Assembly: GCA_009700025.1 (NCBI GenBank)
Contig: WLMW01000011.1
Span: forward strand, 1 to 32,895
Length of the DNA: 32,895 nucleotides
Direction of reading: 5' to 3'
From: Actinomycetota bacterium
GTDB lineage: Bacteria; Actinomycetota; Actinomycetes; Nanopelagicales; Nanopelagicaceae
In this document: positions 1 to 7,140 of the stretch, in pieces
How the letters are laid out: each line of letters begins with the position of its first letter
Position numbering within the stretch: position 1 is the stretch's first letter
The notes under the pieces: generated by a model
The model's input: the letters and a program-made list of their open reading frames with translations, nothing else
The model's database searches: none
What the model was told of the DNA's origin: nothing
Made by a program: the position numbers and the translations under genes

Positions 1-79
1 AAGAACTAAAAAACCGAACCGGGAGAGTACTTCTCAAACGAGTTTCAAACGCTGAAACCTTTGCCGTACAAGCTTTGCA

Positions 80-1477
80 ATGATTACACAAACCAACCAT
101 AAGGAAACTTTTAGATTCATCCCTACGACTTCAGTAGAGATCCCACCCGAAAGAATTGCTGAGCTACTCAAATCAGAGTGGGAACTTTTCACACAGCAAA
201 CCGGTAAGAGCGCTGAAGAGAGTCAGCGTTCCTTCAAATCACTTCCGTTAGGTGTGACATCGAGTTTCCAGCACTGGGACCCATATCCAATCTCAATTGT
301 CAGCGCTAAAGGCGCTTGGATGACTGATGTTGACGGTCGAGAATTGTTGGATCTTTCTATGGGTTTTGGCGCAATGCTTGCGGGCCACCTTAATCCAGTC
401 ATAGTTGAAGAAGTAAAGAAGGCTCTTGAGACTGGAACTCTATTTGTGACTCCATCACCAATTTCAACTGACGCTGCCGAGAGAATCTGTCGTCGATTCG
501 GTATTGATCAAGTTCGATTTACAAACAGTGGAACAGAGTCGACTATGTACGCGGTACGCACTGCGCGAGCTGCAACAGATAAAAATGCAATCGTTAAAGT
601 TGAGGGTGGATATCACGGTAGTTATGATCCTTTTGTAGTTTCCAGCAAACCTCCACTTGATCAAATTGGAGATTCCAGTGATCCGATCGCCCATATCCCG
701 GTAGGAATTGTTCCTGGAGAAATCTATGTAGTTCCTTACAATGATGCGGATGCATTAGAGCGAACTTTCATGAAGTACTCAAATTCGATTGCTTGTTTTA
801 TTCTTGAACCAGTTTTAGAAAACCTAGGTATTGTGTTGCCCGATGAGGGCTATCTAGAGCGTGTACGGGATCTCTGCGACCAATATAACGTGGTACTAAT
901 TTTCGATGAAGTCAAAACTGGATTGACCGCTGGACATCAGGGCGCTGCTCAGCGCCTAGGCGTTACTCCAGATTTAATTACGTTAGCAAAATCAATTGGG
1001 GGCGGCCTTACGTTGGCAGCCTTTGGCGGCAAAAAGAAATATATGGATTTTGTTACTAATGGAAAAATGGCGCACTTTGGAACTTTCAACGGTAATCCAC
1101 TTGCAATGGCTGGAGTCCGCGCTGCAGATATTATCTTCACTGAAGAAACGTTGGAAAAAGCAGAAAGCTTTAATCAGCAAGCATTGGACCGTATTGGTGC
1201 AATTATCGAGAAGTACCAACTCCCTGCACATACCGTGGGGTTCGGTGTAAAAGGTTGCGTCACGTGGTCAACTGCGCCCGTACGAAACTATCGCGACTAT
1301 AAGGCAACAGATTTTGCCATTGCCGAGCTGTCATGGCTCTTCTCTCTCAACCGTGGAATCATTACGCCCCCTGGTTTAGATGAGCAATGGCTGATCTCGC
1401 TGGCCCACGGCCAACGCGAAGTCGATATTTTAGTGAAGGATTTTGAGGAATTAGCGCAAGCTCTTCGCTCGAAATGA
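80..1477 (+). CDS. Class III PLP aminotransferase, glutamate-1-semialdehyde aminomutase-like
   Basis: A fold-type I, class III aminotransferase that transfers an amino group using PLP in the cytoplasm. The phosphate-binding SGTES is at residues 150-154, the cofactor Asp lies in FDEV (Asp286), and the Schiff-base Lys is in LAKSIGGG (Lys304). The closest family pattern is HemL/GSA aminomutase, but at 465 aa it is longer than usual for HemL. It heads a run of polysaccharide genes, so an amino-sugar or secondary-metabolite amination is as likely as tetrapyrrole synthesis. ATG at 80 is the first possible start after an in-frame stop at 53-55, although no good ribosome site precedes it. The family is certain; the substrate is not. 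Confidence 0.85.
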   Translation: MITQTNHKETFRFIPTTSVEIPPERIAELLKSEWELFTQQTGKSAEESQRSFKSLPLGVTSSFQHWDPYPISIVSAKGAWMTDVDGRELLDLSMGFGAMLAGHLNPVIVEEVKKALETGTLFVTPSPISTDAAERICRRFGIDQVRFTNSGTESTMYAVRTARAATDKNAIVKVEGGYHGSYDPFVVSSKPPLDQIGDSSDPIAHIPVGIVPGEIYVVPYNDADALERTFMKYSNSIACFILEPVLENLGIVLPDEGYLERVRDLCDQYNVVLIFDEVKTGLTAGHQGAAQRLGVTPDLITLAKSIGGGLTLAAFGGKKKYMDFVTNGKMAHFGTFNGNPLAMAGVRAADIIFTEETLEKAESFNQQALDRIGAIIEKYQLPAHTVGFGVKGCVTWSTAPVRNYRDYKATDFAIAELSWLFSLNRGIITPPGLDEQWLISLAHGQREVDILVKDFEELAQALRSK

Positions 1478-1545
1478 GTGCTCACCCTCAACACAGGTAG
1501 AGTACTGCCCTAGTAATAGTTGGGTTTCATACTACTTGGACATAC

Positions 1546-1553
1546 AAGGGGAG
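1546..1553 (+). promoter_or_regulatory. Ribosome binding site deciding the GT4 start
   Basis: AAGGGGAG lies just upstream of GTG 1557. A longer reading from TTG 1536 would place this site inside the gene, so GTG 1557 is the better start. Confidence 0.55.
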
Positions 1554-1556
1554 ATT

Positions 1557-2879
1557 GTGAAGCGCTGTTTATCAATTCTCTTCAATAGTTGGGATAAGAA
1601 CTTCTCTAATTTTCTCGTAAACGTTCGGGCGACTCGTTTTTTTGACTGGGTTGAACGAAATGAATTTGTATATCAATTACTGAAATCGCTCTACCGGTTT
1701 ATTCGTCGCCCGTTAAAAACGCTACCTGAAATCGCCTTCAATTATAAATTACTAAAGTCGGTGCCAAAGAGAACTATTTACTGTGATATTTCTGGAATTT
1801 ATAATGTCCCTTTTCTTGATGGGACCCGTCGAGTAGGTAAGTACTTTGCCGACCATTTGTTTAATATGCACGACGTAAATTGGAGAGTTATACACGTAAG
1901 GTGGGTTGGAAACACTTACGTAGATGTTAGGAAATCTAGCAAAACCTTTAATGTACTTATACGACGACGATTTGAATGGAACCCGAATCAGAGAGACATA
2001 CTTTTTCTACAGACAATGGAAGCTGTCACTCAAATAGGCCCAACGAAGTTTAAAAAAATAAAAGATAGGATCACCGTCGTAACTTTTATTCATGATGTTC
2101 TTCCTATCCGCGAGCCTGGTTGGTTTACAAATCGAATGGTAAATTCATTCATTCGTGATCTTGATTTAGCGCTTGAAAACTCTCGAGTTCTAATTGTAAG
2201 TTCTAAAGTTGTTGAAGGTGATCTTGAAGCCTTAACTACTGCAGGCGAGCATCGAGCCAATATCCCTCAAATTGCTCGTGTAAATATTGCTTCAGTCGCT
2301 CAACGTTTTATAAGCCAGCAAAAAAATAGAGAAATACCTACCGCTTCTAATCCTTTAGTTTTCTTACTAATTTCAACTATCGAACCACGGAAAGGTTATG
2401 ACGAACTCATCACCGCTGCATCACAGGCGCTTTTGGCTGGTGTAAATCTAAAATTTATAATTGTTGGTCGTTTGGGTTGGGTTTCAGAGATTTTCCGCAG
2501 TGATTTTAATGAATTTGTTCAAGCATTCACTGATGAAATTCAGTGGCATGAAAATGCAACCGATGAAGAGATCTCTAAATACGTTTCAGAGGCAGATATT
2601 TTTCTTTCACCTACTCGTGGCGAAGGATTCGGGATACCAGTTACCGAAGCCCTAAACGCTGGCCTACCAACCCTTGTGCGAGATATACCGGTTTATCAAG
2701 AACTATATTCAGGTGTAGTTGCGATGTATGGTGAAGGAAATGATTTTTCGGACTTGCATGGAGCTTTAATGAATACTGAAAAACTCTACGAAATAGCCTC
2801 CGCAAGAATTTCAAAATACAAGCCTGGCGGTGATTTGGACTCCCTCCACTCACTGATGGAAGTTTTTCGCAGTCATTAG
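1557..2879 (+). CDS. GT4-family glycosyltransferase (glycosyl transferases group 1)
   Basis: A probable retaining glycosyltransferase that adds a sugar to a surface polysaccharide or lipid-linked glycan. The C-terminal GT4 domain shows the typical strand STIEPRKGYDELI, then KFIIVGRLGW, then the nucleotide-sugar motif GEGFGIPVTEAL, where the spaced glutamates bind the donor. The N-terminal ~60 residues are basic and aromatic and may contact the membrane. The start is GTG 1557 because AAGGGGAG precedes it; TTG 1536 would add seven residues. It lies 79 bases after the aminotransferase and 65 bases before the secreted FN3 protein, all on one strand, so it is probably in the same transcription unit. 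Donor and acceptor cannot be read from the sequence. Confidence 0.85.
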   Translation: MKRCLSILFNSWDKNFSNFLVNVRATRFFDWVERNEFVYQLLKSLYRFIRRPLKTLPEIAFNYKLLKSVPKRTIYCDISGIYNVPFLDGTRRVGKYFADHLFNMHDVNWRVIHVRWVGNTYVDVRKSSKTFNVLIRRRFEWNPNQRDILFLQTMEAVTQIGPTKFKKIKDRITVVTFIHDVLPIREPGWFTNRMVNSFIRDLDLALENSRVLIVSSKVVEGDLEALTTAGEHRANIPQIARVNIASVAQRFISQQKNREIPTASNPLVFLLISTIEPRKGYDELITAASQALLAGVNLKFIIVGRLGWVSEIFRSDFNEFVQAFTDEIQWHENATDEEISKYVSEADIFLSPTRGEGFGIPVTEALNAGLPTLVRDIPVYQELYSGVVAMYGEGNDFSDLHGALMNTEKLYEIASARISKYKPGGDLDSLHSLMEVFRSH

Positions 2880-2944
2880 CATGTAAATCATGGTGCTTTT
2901 GACTAAGATCATTCTAAGTCAAAAGTTATCTAACGGGGAGAAAT

Positions 2945-3697
2945 GTGCGCAGATTAATGGTTTCTCTATTTGTTCTAACAGTCCTAGCGGGCAACATTCC
3001 TCTGGCCATAGCCATAGAAGACGAACCTATAGTGGCCACATCTGCCGATATTCAAACGCTAAAAACTTGCTCCTCTCTTGATTCTAAAAAAATCCGGGTC
3101 TTGCGAGAGGGCAGTAAATGCCATTTGTATACAGAGGCACTGGCGATTTGGAGAAATAGTCCAACGCTTGAGGATTTGACATCTAAATTCCCTGTAACAA
3201 CACTCCAGACTTGCGCAGGAAAGTCTCCAGCAATAAGAAGCTATATATTGATAAGAGATGATTGTAAAAAGTTTCACGAAGCTACAACATGGCACAGATG
3301 GTTGAAGTTACCTAACACTCCGGAAATCGAGAGTGTTGAGGCTCTCAATGAATCGACAGCCTTGATTACCCTCAAGCCAATGGCTGAAATTCCTGATGCG
3401 CCAATTACTTTTTTTACAGTAACGACTCATCCTGATGAAGTTACAACTCGAGGTTTACCAACTGAAATCACCAAATACTACGTCACAGGCTTAAATGAGC
3501 AGAAGACTTACACATTTACAATTACAGCAACCAATGCCGATGGTGAGTCACCAGTATCTCTTGAAAGTAAAGTGCTAACCACGCCTGCAATTCCTGAAGT
3601 TATTCCAGCGGGTCCCGGACTACTCTCAGTTATTACAACTGCTGTGCTGCTCCTTATATTCTTCTTCTATCGCAGATTTAATTCCGCGCTAGATTGA
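2945..3697 (+). CDS. Secreted FN3-domain protein with C-terminal sorting-type anchor (candidate exosortase substrate)
   Basis: Residues 1-23 form a signal peptide ending near AIA. Residues 41-119 hold two copies of a Cys-x16-Cys then Trp pattern (C42/C59/W69 and C90/C107/W116), suggesting a duplicated, possibly disulfide-stabilised module. Residues ~122-215 look like one fibronectin type III domain (YYVTGLNEQKTYTFTITATN). The tail is a Pro/Gly-rich IPEVIPAGPG, a ~17-residue hydrophobic segment, then YRR and a short end. This tripartite tail has the layout of exosortase/archaeosortase recognition signals, and the next gene encodes such an enzyme, overlapping by four bases. GTG 2945 follows GGGGAG at 2935-2940; the ATG at 2943 is out of frame and stops at once. 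Surface display is inferred; the biological role is unknown. Confidence 0.75.
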   Translation: MRRLMVSLFVLTVLAGNIPLAIAIEDEPIVATSADIQTLKTCSSLDSKKIRVLREGSKCHLYTEALAIWRNSPTLEDLTSKFPVTTLQTCAGKSPAIRSYILIRDDCKKFHEATTWHRWLKLPNTPEIESVEALNESTALITLKPMAEIPDAPITFFTVTTHPDEVTTRGLPTEITKYYVTGLNEQKTYTFTITATNADGESPVSLESKVLTTPAIPEVIPAGPGLLSVITTAVLLLIFFFYRRFNSALD

Positions 3698-4221
3698 TTC
3701 TAAACAGCGTTAAAGTGCGGATGTTGAAAAACACTAAATCGCAAGAGATTGCAACTCGCTTGCTATTTGTAGCCCCATTATTCTTTTTAACTCATGCTTT
3801 TAGTTGGATCCTGGCACGTAACTGGACTACTACGCTTATTATCCAAGGTGATGCACTACTCGGTACTCACTTAATTAGACTCTCGCCTACTTCATTTTCT
3901 GTTGGGGACCATTATTTTCAAGTGGTCGTTGCTTGTACCAGCATTGATGCTCTTATTGGATCTCTACCTCTTCTATATGATCGCAGGACGTCCTTATTAA
4001 AGTTCTTTGGTTTTTTTCTAGTTTATTCAATCATTGTTCAGTTTATAAATCTTTCACGCCTTGTTCTTGGGTTCTTTGCATTTGACCATGGGGTATCTTG
4101 GAAAATTGCCCATGAAATCCCTAGTGGTGTTTTTCTCTTTATTTGGTTTATCTGGTTATTGCATCACCGAGGCTGGATATCTTTTACACCTCGTGCAAAG
4201 ACAAACCGGAAGGAAATCTAA
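3694..4221 (+). CDS. Exosortase/archaeosortase-family membrane protease-transpeptidase
   Basis: A small multi-pass membrane protein with the conserved triad of the exosortase/archaeosortase family: Cys81 in VVACTSID, Arg122 in INLSRLVLG and His140 in WKIAHEIPSG, each at the edge of a hydrophobic segment. Family members cut C-terminal sorting signals outside the membrane and transfer the protein to an acceptor, often a glycan or lipid. The reading opens with TTG 3694 overlapping the stop of the FN3 gene (TTGA), which suggests translational coupling; ATG 3721 is an alternative start giving 166 aa. The protein is short for exosortases, which often have extra helices or an EpsI domain, and resembles the minimal core form. 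Its setting among glycosyltransferase genes fits coupling of protein sorting to surface glycan synthesis. Which subfamily it belongs to needs a profile search. Confidence 0.8.
   Translation: MILNSVKVRMLKNTKSQEIATRLLFVAPLFFLTHAFSWILARNWTTTLIIQGDALLGTHLIRLSPTSFSVGDHYFQVVVACTSIDALIGSLPLLYDRRTSLLKFFGFFLVYSIIVQFINLSRLVLGFFAFDHGVSWKIAHEIPSGVFLFIWFIWLLHHRGWISFTPRAKTNRKEI
4208..4214 (+). promoter_or_regulatory. Ribosome binding site deciding the start at 4223
   Basis: GGAAGGA sits 8 bases before ATG 4223, inside the end of the exosortase gene. It supports ATG 4223 over an open frame that extends back to 4061. Confidence 0.6.
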
Positions 4222-4222
4222 A

Positions 4223-5035
4223 ATGAGCACTCAAATTCCAACGACAGTGGCTGATGTAATCAATCTCCTACTCCCGGAATTTCCGTCATTGGCTACCATA
4301 ACGACGGCTACCACTGGGACTCCCGGAGTTGCAGGGATTAATCCTTCACTGGTTAGAGCTTTCCGTAGTTTTAAGTACAGGACGGACGCAAAAGATGTTG
4401 ATCAAGAATTTGAGTCACTTTCTGATATTGATGACGCTACTCAAGATTTAAAATCTCTTTACGACCTATTATTTCTAGATTCTTGGCACAATTATGAGGA
4501 TTCACTAAAAATACTTGAAATTGGGGTGCGAATCGCGAAGCCGAATTCAATAATCTTGGTTCACGATTGCTTAGCCCGTACCAGCTCTTTAAGCGCTGAT
4601 TTTGTCCCTGGGTCTTGGTCTGGTGTTACCTGTTTCGTTTTTCGAGAGTTTGCCAAACAAGTAAACCGTGAATGGTTTGTCCTGGATTCTGACTTTGGTG
4701 TAGGAGTATTAGGGCCTGAGATAAACACTAAAGAATCAATGCCTCACTCTATTAACTTAGAAATTTTGAAACAATCTGAGCCTGAAAATTTGGAGCAATT
4801 CCAAAGCAACCCTCGTGGCTTCATGAGAGGTATTTTGTCCACTGACTTTCAAAAAGCATTACATTTAATCAAAGCTGGGGAGAGCCCTCAAAATTTAGTT
4901 GATAATTCGGAAATTCCTGAAATTGATGAGGACGACATTCAAAATAGGATTCAGGAGTTAGAAGCAGAATTAAACTTGATTAAAAATTCACGGATTTGGA
5001 AACTTACTAGTTTTTATCGATGGTTGCGGAAATAG
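4223..5035 (+). CDS. Methyltransferase-like protein with degenerate SAM loop and coiled-coil tail
   Basis: The middle (residues ~75-160) matches the second half of Methyltransf_24-like class I methyltransferases: LLFLDSWHNYEDSLK, then SIILVHDCLA, then a Trp-Gly segment and VLDSDFGVGVLG. The N-terminal part, where a Gly-rich SAM loop is expected, reads GTPGVAGINPSL and lacks a convincing GxGxG, so catalysis is uncertain. The C-terminal ~45 residues form a short acidic/Leu coiled coil followed by SRIWKLTSFYRWLRK, a tail like those ending many cell-surface glycosyltransferases. ATG 4223 starts one base after the exosortase stop, with GGAAGGA ahead. Probable role: modification or scaffolding in polysaccharide synthesis; this is inference. 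Confidence 0.6.
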   Translation: MSTQIPTTVADVINLLLPEFPSLATITTATTGTPGVAGINPSLVRAFRSFKYRTDAKDVDQEFESLSDIDDATQDLKSLYDLLFLDSWHNYEDSLKILEIGVRIAKPNSIILVHDCLARTSSLSADFVPGSWSGVTCFVFREFAKQVNREWFVLDSDFGVGVLGPEINTKESMPHSINLEILKQSEPENLEQFQSNPRGFMRGILSTDFQKALHLIKAGESPQNLVDNSEIPEIDEDDIQNRIQELEAELNLIKNSRIWKLTSFYRWLRK

Positions 5036-5190
5036 AGTTAGTTTCGAAGATAAATTAGCGGGTTACTAACTCGTCTGCAGTAAGATTATAATCGTGGAAA
5101 AAGTCAGTAGCAAAGTCTCGGAGAGCCCTTTATACGGTACTTATTGGTGAGTACGAGAAACTGAATGAGCTTGAAGTTTCAGATTCTTCT

Positions 5191-5988
5191 GTGCAAGCGA
5201 TTTGTTTTACTGATGACCCTCAATTAGTTAGTTCTACATGGGATGTTGTTTTGATCGAATCCACATTTCCAGGTGACCAGATTCGCAGTCAAAGGCTTAT
5301 AAAAATCCAAGGTCACCCAGTATTGGATCAATACGATGAATGGCTCTACATCGACAACACTGTTCGCCTACTAAAACCACCAAGTTATATTCTTGATGAG
5401 TTTCTTAAGGACTGTGACTTGGCGATTCCAACTCATAGTTACCGTGAAGATGTACTTGAGGAGTTTGCTGTCGTAAAGGATCTTGGTTTGGATAGTCGTG
5501 AACGTTTAGAAGAACAGCGCCTTCATTACGAAGAGTTTTCTCCATCTCCGCTCCGCGAACGGCCTCTTTGGACTGGGATCATTGCACGCCGTCCCACATC
5601 ATCTGTTCGCAAGTGGTCAGATTCCTGGGCACAACATGTATTGCGCTATTCGCGCAGAGATCAACTTTCAGTGCTCACGGCAATCGAAATCAACAAACCA
5701 AACTTTAAAAGAGTCGAAATTGATAATTTCTCGTCTGATTTTCATCAGTGGCCTATTCATAACGAACGTAAGAGCGAGAAAAGATTTTATAGAGGAAACG
5801 ACTCAGCCCAAGGGAGCGAGAGATTACAAAAGGAAATTCTCCGGCTAGGCGATGAGATAAGAGTAGTTCAGGATGCATATTCAAACTCCACATCATGGAA
5901 GATAACAAGGCCTTTAAGGGCAATTTCTCTTGCGCTTAAGGCAATCCGAGCATCTAACAATCATGGCACCATGAACTCAGATGGCTGA
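5191..5988 (+). CDS. DUF616 (TOD1/MUCI70-type) glycosyltransferase-like protein, 5' end apparently frameshifted
   Basis: Visible family features include AICFTDDP, the conserved IKIQGHPVLDQYDEWLYIDN with the acidic WLYIDN, a Glu-rich centre, and RRDQLSVL near residue 160, all typical of DUF616 putative glycosyltransferases. The expected first strand, ALYTVLIGEYEKLNE, is encoded in the same frame just upstream (about 5122-5169), yet no ATG, GTG or TTG exists between the in-frame stop at 5089 and GTG 5191. A GTG at 5094 would join this frame if the five-A run at 5098-5102 had four. The listed start is therefore only the first in-frame canonical codon. The tail STSWKITRPLRA matches the tail motif of the preceding gene. 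It may be a pseudogene, a sequencing error, a slippage-dependent gene, or use a non-standard start. Confidence 0.7.
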   Translation: MQAICFTDDPQLVSSTWDVVLIESTFPGDQIRSQRLIKIQGHPVLDQYDEWLYIDNTVRLLKPPSYILDEFLKDCDLAIPTHSYREDVLEEFAVVKDLGLDSRERLEEQRLHYEEFSPSPLRERPLWTGIIARRPTSSVRKWSDSWAQHVLRYSRRDQLSVLTAIEINKPNFKRVEIDNFSSDFHQWPIHNERKSEKRFYRGNDSAQGSERLQKEILRLGDEIRVVQDAYSNSTSWKITRPLRAISLALKAIRASNNHGTMNSDG

Positions 5989-6003
5989 AACTAGGGTAAT
6001 TCA

Positions 6004-6819
6004 ATGACAATAAACGGGAATTACTCTGAAGAAGATTCTATAAATAATTTCGTTGACCTCCCCGGTGGGGGTCAGCTTTTTGTCGACTCTGTAGACCCTC
6101 GAGGTAGTGCACTTGTAAGTAGTGGCGGAAACGTTAACCCCTCTTCGGTAAAGCTTTGGAATTTAGTATTAAATCTACGAAGTTGGCCAACAGTCATTGA
6201 CGTTGGCGCAAATTACGGTGAAATGATTGTTTGGGCGAATTTTTCTGATTCGGCAAAAATATTTGCATTTGAACCGAACCCTCAAGTTCTTCCATGGCTC
6301 AAGAAGACCCTATCTACACTTGCATATCAAGTCGATTTAATTGAGGTGGCTGTTTCAGATAGCCCTCAGGCATCAGTTGACTTCCTTCTAGATCAGAAAT
6401 GGTCTGGTACTTCAAAATTATCAGATTTAGAATTGGGAATACTTGATGAAAATCGCTTTCAAAAAATTAAAGTGCCTTGTACGTCCATTGATACGGTGTT
6501 TCAAGACAAGTTGGCATCTGGCTTCGTGATGAAAATTGATGTTGAAGGCGGTGAAATGGCTGTTCTGAGAGGTGCATCCCGATCTTTAAAACGAGCCAAT
6601 GAATGGGCTGTAATGTTTGAAATATTACACATGAGAGTTTCTGACATCAGTAAACTTGCTCGTCGTTTTAAACTTTATCTCTATAAAACAGATGAGAATG
6701 TGCTCGTACGTGTTCCTTCTTTAAACTATACGAAATTTCGGAGCATGCTTCGCAACCCGACAATTTACAGACAAGATGTCGTTATTTTGTCTTCTAAAAA
6801 AATATTGCATTCGGCTTAA
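6004..6819 (+). CDS. FkbM-family SAM-dependent methyltransferase
   Basis: A class I methyltransferase of the FkbM (Methyltransf_21) family, usually O-methylating sugars or polyketides. SAM-binding motif I is VIDVGANYGEM (near residue 62), followed by the acidic FAFEPNP that binds the ribose. AVSDS and the family hallmark MKIDVEGGEMAVLRGA come later, then MFEILH. Length (271 aa) is normal. It closes the polysaccharide cluster, 15 bases after the DUF616 gene, with a weak AGGG 7 bases before the ATG. The likely substrate is a sugar hydroxyl of the glycan made by neighbouring genes, an inference from position only. Confidence 0.88.
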   Translation: MTINGNYSEEDSINNFVDLPGGGQLFVDSVDPRGSALVSSGGNVNPSSVKLWNLVLNLRSWPTVIDVGANYGEMIVWANFSDSAKIFAFEPNPQVLPWLKKTLSTLAYQVDLIEVAVSDSPQASVDFLLDQKWSGTSKLSDLELGILDENRFQKIKVPCTSIDTVFQDKLASGFVMKIDVEGGEMAVLRGASRSLKRANEWAVMFEILHMRVSDISKLARRFKLYLYKTDENVLVRVPSLNYTKFRSMLRNPTIYRQDVVILSSKKILHSA

Positions 6820-6927
6820 AAACGCCCTTTATCACGAGTTTTCAGATATGCGTCTAAACTTTTTTGCTGGAGATTCAAAGTAAGCCGACATATTTCGTCG
6901 GTGTCGTTACCCAGTAAAAGAGAAGAA

Positions 6928-6958
6928 AAGCCCCCGGTGTGAAAGGCACCGAGGGCTT
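6928..6958 (-). terminator. Rho-independent terminator of tRNA-Arg
   Basis: The arms AAGCCC-CGGTG and CACCG-GGGCTT pair around a short loop with one C/A mismatch. On the minus strand the hairpin is followed by a T-rich TTTCTTCT, so it ends the tRNA-Arg transcript 7 bases after the gene. Confidence 0.8.
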
Positions 6959-6964
6959 AACTTG

Positions 6965-7037
6965 TGCGCGCGAAGGGATTCGAACCCCTAACCTTCTGAT
7001 CCGTAGTCAGATGCTCTATCCGTTGAGCTACGCGCGC
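6965..7037 (-). tRNA. tRNA-Arg (anticodon ACG)
   Basis: The 73-base cloverleaf has acceptor GCGCGCG/CGCGCGC, a T-loop TTCGAAT, and an anticodon stem TCTGA/TCAGA with loop CTACGGA, giving ACG for CGN codons. CCA is not encoded. The 3' end faces the polysaccharide cluster. Confidence 0.95.
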
Positions 7038-7140
7038 TTATTTAGTTTTGTACAGCCTGCGCATCTTACCTTCTTTTCACTGCCATCCAAAATGACAAAA
7101 AGTGGCTTATAACGGCAAGTTTTGCTGAAGTTAGATTGAT

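Noticed and set aside
4061-4222. A longer reading of the methyltransferase-like gene from 4061
   Set aside because: It overlaps the exosortase coding region in another frame, and ATG 4223 has a good ribosome site.
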